From the NCBI RefSeq assembly GCF_000760695.4, contig NZ_JHEG04000001.1:4980895-5044894 (forward strand): a DNA stretch of 64,000 nt, given 5' to 3'. Source of the stretch: Tolypothrix bouteillei VB521301. Its GTDB lineage: Bacteria > Cyanobacteriota > Cyanobacteriia > Cyanobacteriales > Nostocaceae. The notes beneath the pieces were generated by a model. The model saw only the letters and a list, made by a program, of their open reading frames with translations. It searched no databases and was not told where the DNA came from. The translations under genes and the position numbers were made by a program. Positions 52,794 to 62,767 of the stretch are shown here, in pieces. Each line of letters starts with the position of its first letter. Position 1 is the first letter of the stretch.

Positions 52794-55196
52794 CTACTGT
52801 TCTGATGAATTCTTAGTACCTTTAGTTGGTTTTGGTTGAGTGGAAGCCGTAGGTACTGGAGGTTCCGTTTCACCCGATAAATCTCCTGAACTAGAGGTAT
52901 TTGGTTGGCGTGAGTGAGACTGACATTGTTTCCTTTGAGTCTGTGTAGCTGGATTAAGGGTTAAGTTTTTGCGTTGGGAAGGAGCAATTTTGACTATTTG
53001 CCCTTTGAAAAGTTGGCTTTTAGGACGTGGGGAGGGGGAATTCGACACTAAATCGCCATCTCCTGGTGTGGATAAAGAAGTCGGCTGATTTTGTATTCCG
53101 CCTACAGAACAAACTTTAAAATAAACCCAAGACAAATCTCGATCTGTGGGATTGTTAGCTGTTGCTGATGCCGGTGGAATTTCTAGCAAAATACTGCGTG
53201 CTGGGACATCAATATTACTTTCTGGCGATGGATGTGTCTTAAAAGATTCTTGACGATCGGTCACAATAATTCTTCCATCCTCACCAATGGGGCTGTTGGA
53301 ATTATCAGGGGATGATGGAACGCCACCAAGATTGGGGATGTTAACTTTTCCCGCTAGAAGCGAAAACCAATCTTGCTGCCATGCCAGTAATCCCAATAAA
53401 GCAGCTACTGACAGTAGGATTGGAAGAACTACCAGATGTGGTGAAATATTGAATGTTGGATGCTGCTCGGCAGTAACGACTTCAGTTTTTTGATTGCGAG
53501 CGTGCTCTTGTGGCAATACAGTTGGGCGACTGTTGACTGCTATGGTGGAAAGATCTACGCTCGGCGGTTTGATGACTGATTGCGGCTCTGAGTATTGAAC
53601 TTGACAGTGGACTAGAGCGATCGTGACATTATCATGTCCGTTTTGATTGTTAGCAATTTCCACCAACTTATCCGTAGCACTGGCTATATCCAAATTCTTA
53701 TCTAAAATTGGTAAAATTTCTGTTTCCCAGTACTGTTCTACACGGTCAAAATCACTCAACCCGTCCGAACATAATAAGAAAACGCTATCTTCGTCAACGA
53801 TAAACCGTTGGGAAGTTGGGTGTAACGAACTGCTAGCACTCATGCCTAAAGCTTGTACCAATGAGCCTGATGCTCCCTGTTGCACGGCATCTCGGTATGT
53901 AGCGTAGCCCAGGCGCACTTCTCGCGAAGCCACATCATCGTCTAGCGTTACCTGATAACAACCTGCTCGCGTAATCCAATAAGCGCGGCTGTCACCAACG
54001 TGAGCGATGTACATTTCGTGAGCAACAGGCAATGCCATCACTAGGGTTGTACCCATGCGCTGACGCCCCTGTCGGTGTTCGCTGTCGTTACGTTGGCTAA
54101 TTTTGTCGTTGGCAACTGCAGCTGCTCGTTCTAAATCTTCTAGCAGGTTTGCAGGGCTGATATGGTCGGGAGGAATGGTTACCAGATCGTGCATCTGCTG
54201 GTAGATGGTCTCGATTGCCAAATTGGATGCTACACTTCCTCCCTCGTGTCCGCCAATTCCATCGCAAACGATCGCTATTGCTGTTTGGTGTGGTGGTTTG
54301 CTGACCACAGTTCCACTAGGTGGGTAGCAGGAATCTTCATTGCGCGGGCGATTGGGGCCAATGTCGCTTTTCGTAGAAATTTTGATTGTGGGTTTTTGCC
54401 ACTTGCCTACTTCTGCTAGCCCTTTGTCCAAAACGGCTATGAGTTGCTCTGCCGATCTCATCTCTTGGCTGATTAAAGAACGGCATATTTCCTTGACAAA
54501 TTCCGCGATTGCTGGTCTTACCTTGTGGCATAATTGCTGCTGCCAAAATTCCCCCAATTCTGCCAAATTGGGGGTTTGTTTGTCATAACGCAGTTCTAGC
54601 AGGCGTACCAACGGACCTTCTGCCCTCAGGACTTCTGGGGTCAGTAAACTTGAAGCTACCCCCTCACCTGCTAAGGGCTGCCATAAATGAGCTATTTGCC
54701 ACAACCAATTCAGTTGGCGCATTGATGTTGCTGTTTGCCAAGCCGTCGTTAGCTCGCTTTCTAATTGCACATCTAACTCCGCTGTCTCTTTGATACACAG
54801 CGGTGGCTTTTCTAGCAGTAAGATTTCTCTGGATGTCGTTCCTTCTAGTTGTAATACTCCATACACTTGCGGTACATACAATCGGTAGGGAAATAACCTT
54901 AAGTACGGTCTAACCGCTGGTACGCTTTCTACATCTGGTGTTTGAGGCGGTAAACCAGGTTTTGTGTCTAAAAGAACAGATTTGCTGATGACTAAATAGC
55001 GATCGGCTAATAACTCTTTTGGTTGAGCCACGCTTATACCATCTGCTACTGCCCAAAGATACCGCTTGGGCAGTAGCGTACAGCATTTTTGGCAGAACTT
55101 TGATGTCAGGGAGTTTGGAGTCTGACAGGATTCATTGGGGCAGAGCATTGCCGCGTCATTTTCCATAGTCTTCGCACCGATCGGCTCTATTGGCAT
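52794..55196 (-). CDS. PP2C-family phosphatase with zinc ribbon and transmembrane helix
   Basis: 800 residues. N-terminal zinc ribbon (CPNESC...FCQKCCTLLP, residues 19-42). PP2C domain (residues about 275-530): RNEDSC, VCDGIGGHEGGSVAS, THVGDSRAYW-type AHVGDSRAYW, FLLCSDGLSD and GHDNVTIALV, giving all metal-binding Asp. A hydrophobic helix (LVVLPILLSVAALLGLLAW) follows, then a proline/serine-rich tail. The protein dephosphorylates Ser/Thr; a matching kinase is not in the window. A start at 55166 is also possible. It lies 156 bp upstream of the CHAT-FHA gene. Confidence 0.92.
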   Translation of the reverse strand: MPIEPIGAKTMENDAAMLCPNESCQTPNSLTSKFCQKCCTLLPKRYLWAVADGISVAQPKELLADRYLVISKSVLLDTKPGLPPQTPDVESVPAVRPYLRLFPYRLYVPQVYGVLQLEGTTSREILLLEKPPLCIKETAELDVQLESELTTAWQTATSMRQLNWLWQIAHLWQPLAGEGVASSLLTPEVLRAEGPLVRLLELRYDKQTPNLAELGEFWQQQLCHKVRPAIAEFVKEICRSLISQEMRSAEQLIAVLDKGLAEVGKWQKPTIKISTKSDIGPNRPRNEDSCYPPSGTVVSKPPHQTAIAIVCDGIGGHEGGSVASNLAIETIYQQMHDLVTIPPDHISPANLLEDLERAAAVANDKISQRNDSEHRQGRQRMGTTLVMALPVAHEMYIAHVGDSRAYWITRAGCYQVTLDDDVASREVRLGYATYRDAVQQGASGSLVQALGMSASSSLHPTSQRFIVDEDSVFLLCSDGLSDFDRVEQYWETEILPILDKNLDIASATDKLVEIANNQNGHDNVTIALVHCQVQYSEPQSVIKPPSVDLSTIAVNSRPTVLPQEHARNQKTEVVTAEQHPTFNISPHLVVLPILLSVAALLGLLAWQQDWFSLLAGKVNIPNLGGVPSSPDNSNSPIGEDGRIIVTDRQESFKTHPSPESNIDVPARSILLEIPPASATANNPTDRDLSWVYFKVCSVGGIQNQPTSLSTPGDGDLVSNSPSPRPKSQLFKGQIVKIAPSQRKNLTLNPATQTQRKQCQSHSRQPNTSSSGDLSGETEPPVPTASTQPKPTKGTKNSSEQ

Positions 55197-55582
55197 TTTC
55201 TCAACAGCATATACTTAGCGGTACTTTTTACCACTCTTGATATATCCAATTTTGGATCGCGATTTTAACTTGCGGACAAAACTAGGGTGCAAAGTGTTCT
55301 GAAAAATTTGCCCAACTAAGGGAATAAGTACCCTGTCTGCATGACTGTATGCAACAATATGAACTGAATTTACTTGCATAACCCCTATTGTCTGAGGCAT
55401 AAAGTTAATTTCGACACCTCTCTATTAATGATTGTAAGTTGAAAAACATAAAGATATTAAACTATTGTTACCAGATTATTAAAACCTTAGCATTTCTGTG
55501 GTAGGTTATCTTAATGAAAGTTTATCTAACTTTTCTTCAGCAAATGATACAGATTGAACAAGCTTCATCAAAAATTAACAAG
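55197..55582. other. Intergenic region between PP2C and esterase-like genes
   Basis: Holds only short shadow frames. A/T-rich around 55430-55530, likely the PP2C promoter region and a 3' end for the downstream gene. Nothing else seen. Confidence 0.4.
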
Positions 55583-56902
55583 TCATCGGTCAAGCTTGAT
55601 TAAAATGAATTCTGTATTATCAATCTGTTTGGGATTCCGACCTCTGGTATCGGCGTAATTATTGTCGTTCACAACTAGTAACGTTCTGTCATCTACAGGT
55701 AGTACAGTCTCGATAGTTACAAAAGGAAACGCAAACACACCATTGACAGTGTCTTGACCTCCGATACCTTTAGGGTCTCGAATTTTTAATAAATCTACCA
55801 ATAATTCTTTTTCTAAAAAACCTTCTTTGTTCATCTTCGTAATATTGATTTTGTATAGGCGTTTGAATTGAGCGGGGGTTTTAAATGCTGGTTTGTTCGG
55901 ATCTCCTTGGGTGTTATCCCGTTCTATGACAATAAACTCTCGATCGTTTATCGCTGTCAGTTCTCCTATGGCGTGACTGGAATCTTCCATAAGATAGGAA
56001 AAAGTTTTTCCGGAATACTGTTTGCTAGTTAAGTCGAATTCATATATTAACAGGCGCTTTTTTTGCGGCTCTTGCACTAATGCCCCTTCTAGCATCGCAT
56101 AAAGTTTTGTACCGCTACTATTGAGTGCCAACCCTTCAAACCCTTTAGAACCGGGAAGAATAGCAGCTGTTACTCGTGCTTCATCATCTGCTAAATTAGC
56201 CAGATCGGGATGGTCGGGAGATTTTATAAAATTTAACTTATCATTTTTCAAGAACAAGGGCAAAGGAACTGGCGCATCTAAAAGTTCCCCATCTTTTCCA
56301 AGATGTAGCAAAAACGGACCGAATTCGTCCCCCATCCAGTAAGTACCATCGTTGATTTGACGGAAAGATTCAATATCAAAATCTCCCCCAGTCAGCAAGC
56401 GATTCTCTTTAATAACCTTGCTGACTGAATTTGTACTATTTGGATAAAAAGTTAAATCGGCAACAATAGGGAAATTAACTTTTCTGTTTCTATCATTTAA
56501 TTCTATAAAACTCTGACGATTAAAGCTTTGAAGTCTTTCACCAGTTTGTATATTTATAGGAAAAACTCGACCTGTTGTGAAATCGGGTTCTACTGCGTAA
56601 AGCCGCAACACATAATCGGGGGAATTCGCTTTTGCTCCAAAACCGTTATCCGAAATGACCAGATATGTACCTTTTCTAGAAGCAGCGATCGCACCCGAAA
56701 AACCCTGTACTGGTTGTGCATTGACAAAAGGAGTTGTGCGATTGGTTTTCTTAAACAAACCTGTAGTTAATCCTGGGGCAAAGGTATCAGCATTTAAAAT
56801 AGCACGTCCGATAAGTTTAGCCGCATTCACTGAGGAGTTAAGCAAAACAACCAATATCCATGCAGGCTGCAATCCTAACAGGACACTGACAAATTTGAGC
56901 AT
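55583..56902 (-). CDS. Phytase-like esterase family protein, exported
   Basis: From ATG 56902, 439 residues. The N-terminus LKFVSVLLGLQPAWILVVLL followed by NSSVNA is a signal peptide. The mature part is a beta-propeller of the esterase-like phytase class (DUF of phytase-like fold): QGFSGAIAASRKGTYLVISDNGFG, EYGFGPFLLHLGKD-type EFGPFLLHLGKDGEL, KGFEGLALNSSGTKLYAMLE and FIVIERDN. Function is likely phosphate-ester or sugar-phosphate hydrolysis in the periplasm. The longer frame to 56989 only adds repeat DNA. Confidence 0.8.
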   Translation of the reverse strand: MLKFVSVLLGLQPAWILVVLLNSSVNAAKLIGRAILNADTFAPGLTTGLFKKTNRTTPFVNAQPVQGFSGAIAASRKGTYLVISDNGFGAKANSPDYVLRLYAVEPDFTTGRVFPINIQTGERLQSFNRQSFIELNDRNRKVNFPIVADLTFYPNSTNSVSKVIKENRLLTGGDFDIESFRQINDGTYWMGDEFGPFLLHLGKDGELLDAPVPLPLFLKNDKLNFIKSPDHPDLANLADDEARVTAAILPGSKGFEGLALNSSGTKLYAMLEGALVQEPQKKRLLIYEFDLTSKQYSGKTFSYLMEDSSHAIGELTAINDREFIVIERDNTQGDPNKPAFKTPAQFKRLYKINITKMNKEGFLEKELLVDLLKIRDPKGIGGQDTVNGVFAFPFVTIETVLPVDDRTLLVVNDNNYADTRGRNPKQIDNTEFILIKLDR

Positions 56903-57200
56903 TGGAATAGGGATTGGGAACTGATGACAGGTGACGGGTGAGAGGGGATAAGGATGACAGGGAAGACAGGGGGGACAAGGGAGAATCAAGGAAGAGACGC
57001 GGAGAATGTGGGACGCGGGGACATCTCAGATGGGGATTGAACCCCAGCTAAGATGAGCGACTTATAGAAGACGGGGTGAGCGTGACCCCTTGGGGTTGTC
57101 GCCCCGGACGCAGGGCTAGAGACTCTCGGCTTTCCTGTGTCTCTACGCCCCTCGTCTCTTCGATAACCCCCAATCCCCAGTCCCCAATCCCCGAGCGCGA
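56903..57200. repeat. Repeat-rich spacer with GGGGACAAGGGAGAA-like words
   Basis: Purine-rich direct repeats (ACAGGGAAGACAGGGGGGACA) and CCCCAATCCCC units fill the gap between the esterase-like gene and ndhM. Not coding. Confidence 0.55.
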
Positions 57201-57575
57201 CTACAGCCCGTATGCTTCTTTCTGGTCGTCTGCTGCGACTTGAGGAAGCCCCATACTGTAGTTAACCACACGTCCGGTGAGACTGTAGCTGATTTCGCCT
57301 TTATGCAGGAGACCTCGCACAAAATGTTCCAAATCCGAACCAATGCGACGTAGGTTATAATCTGTCAGATCTGCACCACTATATGTTTCCACCAATTCAT
57401 CAAATTTCCGATACACTCTTTGGAGAGCATCTTCATTCCAATTAAATTCATTGTCTGGGTCAACATCTAGGGTTAAAACCTGACTGCTAGGAACCAGTTC
57501 TCCATCCGGATCTATCTCAGCTGCAAAAATTCTGATATGCCGAGTTGTGGACTTGACTAACATTGGATTGTCCAT
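57201..57575 (-). CDS. ndhM: NAD(P)H-quinone oxidoreductase subunit M
   Basis: Starting at ATG 57575, 124 residues. It matches NdhM, an oxygenic-photosynthesis-specific subunit of NDH-1 on the thylakoid: KSTTRHIRIFAAEI, LTLDVDPDNEFNWNEDAL, VYRKFDELVETYSGADLTDY and NLRRIGSDLEHFVRGLL. NDH-1 serves cyclic electron flow and respiration. The longer ATG at 57614 adds 13 non-conserved residues. Confidence 0.95.
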   Translation of the reverse strand: MDNPMLVKSTTRHIRIFAAEIDPDGELVPSSQVLTLDVDPDNEFNWNEDALQRVYRKFDELVETYSGADLTDYNLRRIGSDLEHFVRGLLHKGEISYSLTGRVVNYSMGLPQVAADDQKEAYGL

Positions 57576-58536
57576 GGATCTGTTCAGTGATGAATTGGGT
57601 GATCTCGCTCTCACTCATTTTAAACTAGGATCTGAGGAGAACCTAGAATTGCTGAACGCAAAACTCAACACTAGCTCCCACGCTGTCTTCTGAAGGTTGA
57701 GTGTTTTCGTCTCCACTGGAACCGTAAAGGAGTTGTAGCGGTCTGGCATTTGAAGAATAGAGGACAGCTAGCTATGGTGAAGGCAGTTCCACGGCAAACA
57801 TTTGCGCTCGCTCAATATGAGAATAATTCTTTTCGCATCCGCTAGCGTCTAACCCCCAGCCCAATAGAATTTTCCGGTTTTGTTGTCATTTCATAAAAAG
57901 GAGTAGTACTCTTTTACTGGTCACTTTCTCAAGTTTAGCTACCAAGCATGACCTTGCTCCATATGCTAGGAAAGAACTGGGGTTAAATATTTAACTGGAA
58001 TAATTCGATCTGTGTCAATATTTTTCCTTAGAAAAAAATTTTTCCCCAACTGCTTTGTTCCTTCTATGTCTCTTGTTTTTGTCAAATGAAAAAATGTACG
58101 TTTAGTTATTTCTACGGAATTCTGTCACAGCAATGTCTGGCTTTCTTTAGATAGAAAATAACCAGCGAATTTACTTACGTATTACCACCAGTGATTCAGT
58201 AAAAACTCAAACTGTTATTGACGTTTAGATAAAGTTGATGTAAAAACCTTTAAAAAGATAGAACTACTTCTTACAGAAACTTTATTGTATAGAATCATAA
58301 AAACTGAATAATAGTTTATGGTCTCCTTGAACCATAGCTAGGACAGAAACCAAAAAACCAGACAAAAAAGTCAAGCCGGAAAATACACAGGAGAGAAAAA
58401 TGCAAGACCAAGTTTGTTGAAACACAAAAACTCTTAATTCAAACATTTTGGATGTCGAAAAAATTATAAAGAACACTTGCTTGCTTTTAAGCACTCTTCA
58501 ACCAAATAACCATCTAGCGAAGGACTCCTAAAATCT
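57576..58536. other. Long intergenic region upstream of small heterocyst-family gene
   Basis: 961 bp without a convincing gene. CTCAAC / GTTGAG pairing near 57667-57709 gives a weak hairpin. From about 57990 the DNA is A/T-rich; a long leader for the gene at 58537 is plausible. No perfect NtcA site seen. Confidence 0.45.
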
Positions 58537-58818
58537 ATGAACTCCAAAGCATTACCACGCCAAGTCAATAGCATCGACGTAGGTGTTTATGAGTGTGAAA
58601 TACATCTCAAATTTAGGTTGATTGAGGAAAAAAGTCTTTTAGGCGATCGCGATCAGCTTTTGCAAGTACTGCTAGATGCTTTAACTGAAGGCTCTGACGA
58701 CTTTTTAGAAACGTTACAAGCTTCTGTAAAGGCGCAAGAAGTCTCCGAGTTAAAAGCCTCTCCACAAATGAGACGCCAGCTGATGCGTTTACGCAATGCA
58801 ACTGACGTCACTCAGTAG
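58537..58818 (+). CDS. Small protein resembling Npun_R1517-type heterocyst regulator
   Basis: 93 residues, mostly helical: VGVYECEIHLKFRLIEEKSL, GDRDQLLQVLLDALTEGSDD, FLETLQASVKAQEVSEL and SPQMRRQLMRLRN. From memory it looks like a family of short proteins restricted to heterocystous cyanobacteria and annotated Npun_R1517-family heterocyst differentiation regulator. It has no classic DNA-binding fold. The preceding long A/T-rich leader suggests strong regulation. Confidence 0.65.
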   Translation: MNSKALPRQVNSIDVGVYECEIHLKFRLIEEKSLLGDRDQLLQVLLDALTEGSDDFLETLQASVKAQEVSELKASPQMRRQLMRLRNATDVTQ

Positions 58819-59115
58819 TCAAGGACATCCCATGTCTTGGCTCGCTCCGATTCTTGGGTGTAGAAAGGTGAATTTTTTTAAGTTTGCCACTGAGCTTACT
58901 TGTTCTCTCAATGACTCGGCTTATTTTATTTCCTCTTACCCACCTTAGTACTAGAGCTAGTATTTACCTTAATCCTTAGTAAGGTTACGGGAACCAATGG
59001 GTGCCTACCTAGACTAGATATAGCAATTATCCGCACCTTTAAGCGGGATTATGTTTCTAATAATTTAAATTTCAGGGTAATCATTTCTACCATTAACAGT
59101 GACCCACGGTCACTG

Positions 59116-59811
59116 TTACTTTGCCAAACCGTGTTCCAAAGCAAAACGAACCAACTCTGTGCGACTGTTAGTTCCAGTCTTACTAAACAAACGGCTAACG
59201 TATTTTTCTACATTTCGGACACTAGTATCTAAGCGCCGAGCAATTTCTTTATTCATTAACCCCTCAGCAACTAGATTGAGAACGCTTTGTTCTCTAGGAG
59301 TTAAGTCAATAGCAAAAGGGGCTGGGGATTGAGCAATTGCACTTTTCTGAGTCAACAAAGCTTTAATTTGAGCAATCTGATTGGCAAGTTCTGTAATATT
59401 GAGCGCTTCGCCATCTTCAGTGGGTGCAGGAGTGCGAGAGGAACGGCGTTCTAATAAATTCTCCACAATCGCTACTAACTCGTCAGGATCGAAAGGTTTT
59501 GGCAGATAAGCATCAACACCTGCCTGGTAACCTTGAATGCGGTCGGTTGTCATTCCTTTTGCAGTGAGAAATATCACGGGGAGCGAGCGAAAACGAGGGT
59601 CATCTCGCAATTGCTTGAGGAATTGGTAGCCATCCACCTGAGGCATCATAATGTCTGAGATGACCAAATCTGGTAGGTTCTGTTGCACTAACTCCCAGCC
59701 CTCTCGGGCGTTACTGGCAACCTGAACGCTGAAACCGCTCTCTTGCAAATAATCTTTCACTGCTTCACGCAATCCCGGCTCATCATCTACCAGTAACAAT
59801 TGTCCTGCCAT
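59116..59811 (-). CDS. LuxR/NarL-type response regulator
   Basis: 231 residues. Receiver domain (1-120) with VDDEPG, phospho-Asp in SDIMMPQVDGYQ, Thr in LTAKG and Lys in LPKPFD. A short linker follows, then LuxR HTH: LTPREQSVLNLVAEGLMNKEIARRLDTS, RNVEKYVSRLFSKTG. This matches the Ycf29-like/NarL group of cyanobacteria. No cognate histidine kinase adjoins it. The target genes are unknown. Confidence 0.9.
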   Translation of the reverse strand: MAGQLLLVDDEPGLREAVKDYLQESGFSVQVASNAREGWELVQQNLPDLVISDIMMPQVDGYQFLKQLRDDPRFRSLPVIFLTAKGMTTDRIQGYQAGVDAYLPKPFDPDELVAIVENLLERRSSRTPAPTEDGEALNITELANQIAQIKALLTQKSAIAQSPAPFAIDLTPREQSVLNLVAEGLMNKEIARRLDTSVRNVEKYVSRLFSKTGTNSRTELVRFALEHGLAK

Positions 59812-60104
59812 CTACGGTATCCTTACCACTACTTTTCTCCAATTTAGCGAAATTTAATGACAATAAGGAGAAGATAAAGAAAATAAAAGGCGATCTATTG
59901 TTTTGACTTTTAAGTTTGAGTGTGTTAATAAATTTTTTTAATAAAAAGAAAATAATGTATATTTATTTACCATGTCTGCACTTCTCTTTAGCAAAGTCAA
60001 ATTAATAACTCAGCATAAAAGGAAATTTTATAAGAACTTAACAAACGCGCAGTAGTGGGTTTCGTTCCCAGGCTCCACCTGAGAACGAACAAACTGATTA
60101 TCGG

Positions 60105-61049
60105 TCACCGATCGCTGTTTAGCCACTCAATAGTTTTGGCATTTTCTGGTAATTGAGCATCTCTTTGCCCTTGAGCGCGTGCTTTAGCTGTAAATAACCC
60201 AATAGGAGTACCTAATAGATCCACAAGGCTCGCTTTACCGAGAACAGCTTTTATCGTATCTCTTGGCAGTTCCTTAAATACCCAACGCCCAAAGCGGTAG
60301 AAGTACTCTGCTCGCTTCATATCCCGCATTAACTCCACACCATGCAGTTCGTGTAAATAGCGATTTGAACGCCCGTAGCGCCGCCATTGACTTTCCAGTT
60401 CTTTCAATGTTGCGCGGTGACGGTGTTTGACGATGGCTTCAGGAGCAAATTCCAGACGTCCTATATTTTGCTGTAAGATACGCCAACAAATATCTGCATC
60501 TCCACCAGTGGTCAGGTAAGGACGAAATAACCCTATTTTTTCAAAAGCTTCCCGTCGAACAGCCAAGTTCGCAGTTTGACCGTAGGGATAAAAGGGATGA
60601 GCAAGAGTGTGTTTCTGAGATAACGTGTCTTGTCGGTCTGCGTGTTGTTCTAGTAATGTGGTTCCGTGCAACGCCACAACTTCACCCGCAACGATCGCTA
60701 CATCTCGATTCTCAAAAGGCGCAATGAGTGACTTCAACCATTCCGGTTCCGGACGACAATCTGCATCAGTAAAAGCCAGTATCTCACCAGTGGCAGTGCG
60801 AATACCAACGTTACGAGCAGCGTAAGAACTTTGAATTTTTGTTTCGCTTAAAGGGTGAATTGTAATTGGACTATTTTCAGCAGCAGATTGGAGTAGAGTG
60901 GTCGTGCGATCGCGACTGTTGTTATCTACCAATAAATACTCTACTTTCTCCTTGGGGTAAGTTTGATTTACTAGGTTAGATATGAGTTCTGGTAAATCTG
61001 CTTCTCCATTATAAATAGGTATAATTACCGATATTTTTGGCAAAAACAT
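60105..61049 (-). CDS. Glycosyltransferase family 2
   Basis: 314 residues. GT-A fold with ISVIIPIYNGEADLPELISN, LLVDNNSRDRT, AYAARN-type SYAARNVGI, the DXD motif in FTDADCRPEPEWL, and GGDADICWRIL (the acceptor-binding E/D region). It transfers a sugar from a nucleotide donor in the cytoplasm, probably to a polysaccharide or lipid. C-terminal part (RYGRSNRYLHELHGV) is typical of cyanobacterial members. No membrane helix. Confidence 0.9.
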   Translation of the reverse strand: MFLPKISVIIPIYNGEADLPELISNLVNQTYPKEKVEYLLVDNNSRDRTTTLLQSAAENSPITIHPLSETKIQSSYAARNVGIRTATGEILAFTDADCRPEPEWLKSLIAPFENRDVAIVAGEVVALHGTTLLEQHADRQDTLSQKHTLAHPFYPYGQTANLAVRREAFEKIGLFRPYLTTGGDADICWRILQQNIGRLEFAPEAIVKHRHRATLKELESQWRRYGRSNRYLHELHGVELMRDMKRAEYFYRFGRWVFKELPRDTIKAVLGKASLVDLLGTPIGLFTAKARAQGQRDAQLPENAKTIEWLNSDR

Positions 61050-61058
61050 AAATTGTTT

Positions 61059-61125
61059 ATGGCTAGTGGCTAATAGCTAGTGGCTAATAGCTATTAGCCA
61101 TTAGCTATTAGCCATTAGCCATTTA
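61059..61125. repeat. STRR tract (GGCTAATAGCTA)n
   Basis: Heptamers GGCTAGT/GGCTAAT turn into the reverse complements AGCCATT/AGCTATT, forming a hairpin between the GT2 and the protease gene. Confidence 0.85.
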
Positions 61126-61126
61126 G

Positions 61127-62467
61127 CTACAATTTCAAATCGTTAGCGCTGTTGGTCAACGACTGTAACGGTTGTTTTGGTGATACGGGCTGAGCAAGAC
61201 CGTTGGTGGATAGGATGGAGAGTGCTCGCGCATAATGAGGGTCATTCTGAGTTCCCAGCAAATCGGGATTTGCTGCTAACTGACGCTGCTGTGCTTCTGT
61301 TAAGTCTAATTTAATATCTGGGGCGATGCCTTTGTGATTAATATCTGTTCCTTTAGGAGTATAATAGTGAGCGATGGTGACAGCAACACCGGAACCATCT
61401 GTAAGTTCGTGAACTGACTGTACTAGTGCTTTTCCAAAAGTTTGACTGCCAATAACGACTGCTCGGTTATTGTCTTTCAGTGCTCCTGTGAGAATCTCGC
61501 TAGCACTTGCGGAATTGTTATCGACCAAGACCACTAGGGGGCTATTTGTTATAGCAGTGTGATTTGCTTTAGTTTCCTCGCTACCGCCCTCACGGTCTAC
61601 AGTTTTAACAATTGCTCCGTTGTCGAGCCACATTCGAGCAATTTCAATACTAGCCTGTAACAAACCACCCGGATTGCTACGTAAATCCAACACATAGCCA
61701 TCAACTTTTTGAGCATTCAAATTGCGGATAGCGCGTCGCATTTGACTTGAAGCGTGAGCGCTGAACTCCCGCAAACGAATATAGCCAATACGCCGCTTAC
61801 CTTCTTGCTTGAGGGTATAACGTACTGTTGGCACTTCAATAGTTGCTCGTGTTAGCTTCACATCAAAGGATGGCTGTCCTTCGCGTCCCAAGCGCAAAGT
61901 TACCATAGTGCCTGATTTGCCGCGAATGAGCTTAGAGGCGTCTTCCACTTTCATTTGTTGAGTGGGTTTGCCATCAATTGCTAGGATCGTGTCTCCTGCT
62001 TTTACACCCGCTTTCAGTGCAGGAGAATTTTCAATAGCTTCTACAACAGTCAGCTGCTTGTTTTTTTCATTAAATTCCATCCGGATACCAATTCCAGAGA
62101 CTTCTCCAGATGTTTGATTGGTAAGAGCTTCGTACTGTTTGGGGTCCATAAAGCGAGTGTAAGGATCGCCCAATTTTTCTAAAGCTTCCCGAATAGCAAC
62201 ATAAGCTTCATCGCGGGAGGTATAATCTTTACCTAGCAAACTCTGGCGAATTGCTAACCAGTTCTGTTTGTTGAACGAAGAATCGACATACTCACGATTT
62301 ACAAGTTGCCATACTTCATCAACTATCGCCTTCGGGCTATCTTGAAGTGCAGCACGCACCGAATGACACCAGACCGGACCAAATACAGAAAGAGAGGCCG
62401 TTGAAGCTATAGCTCCACCGATCAGGGCTACTTGGAGCGGCGAGTGGCGTTTTGCAGATTGATTCAT
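61127..62467 (-). CDS. ctpA: C-terminal processing peptidase (S41)
   Basis: 446 residues. One N-terminal helix/signal (VALIGGAIASTASLSVFGPV) sends it to the lumen or periplasm. A PDZ domain (SGIGIRMEFNEKNKQLTVVE...GDTILAIDGKP) precedes the S41 serine-lysine protease core: LRSNPGGLL, NNSASASEILTGALKDNNRA (Ser) and GSQTFGKALVQ (Lys). Members include CtpA, which trims the PSII D1 precursor; which paralogue this is cannot be decided. The gene follows GT2 in the opposite order on the same strand. Confidence 0.9.
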   Translation of the reverse strand: MNQSAKRHSPLQVALIGGAIASTASLSVFGPVWCHSVRAALQDSPKAIVDEVWQLVNREYVDSSFNKQNWLAIRQSLLGKDYTSRDEAYVAIREALEKLGDPYTRFMDPKQYEALTNQTSGEVSGIGIRMEFNEKNKQLTVVEAIENSPALKAGVKAGDTILAIDGKPTQQMKVEDASKLIRGKSGTMVTLRLGREGQPSFDVKLTRATIEVPTVRYTLKQEGKRRIGYIRLREFSAHASSQMRRAIRNLNAQKVDGYVLDLRSNPGGLLQASIEIARMWLDNGAIVKTVDREGGSEETKANHTAITNSPLVVLVDNNSASASEILTGALKDNNRAVVIGSQTFGKALVQSVHELTDGSGVAVTIAHYYTPKGTDINHKGIAPDIKLDLTEAQQRQLAANPDLLGTQNDPHYARALSILSTNGLAQPVSPKQPLQSLTNSANDLKL

Positions 62468-62767
62468 GTATATTAGCTGGAATAATTGTGTTGTTGACAG
62501 TGTAGCAATCAGGTTTTTTAAGGACTATAGATTTTTTTGTTTGTGTAAACCTTCTTCATTAACTTTCCTTGATGTTTCTTTAAGAATACTGGGTCACCTT
62601 TCAACCAGTTGTTATAACATAGCTCGCGTTTTCCGCAAGCTTAATGCTATATTGTGGCACTTTGATGCGTGCCATTCTGCGATCGTTATTACTCTATTAA
62701 GATAGCATTTAGCTAGTTAGATCGGTGTAGCAGAATTCACCTAAAATAGAGTGGTATTAAACACTTA

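Noticed and set aside
56903..56989. N-terminal extension of the phytase-like protein
   Set aside because: It would translate CCCCTGTC-type repeat DNA and place the signal peptide internally.
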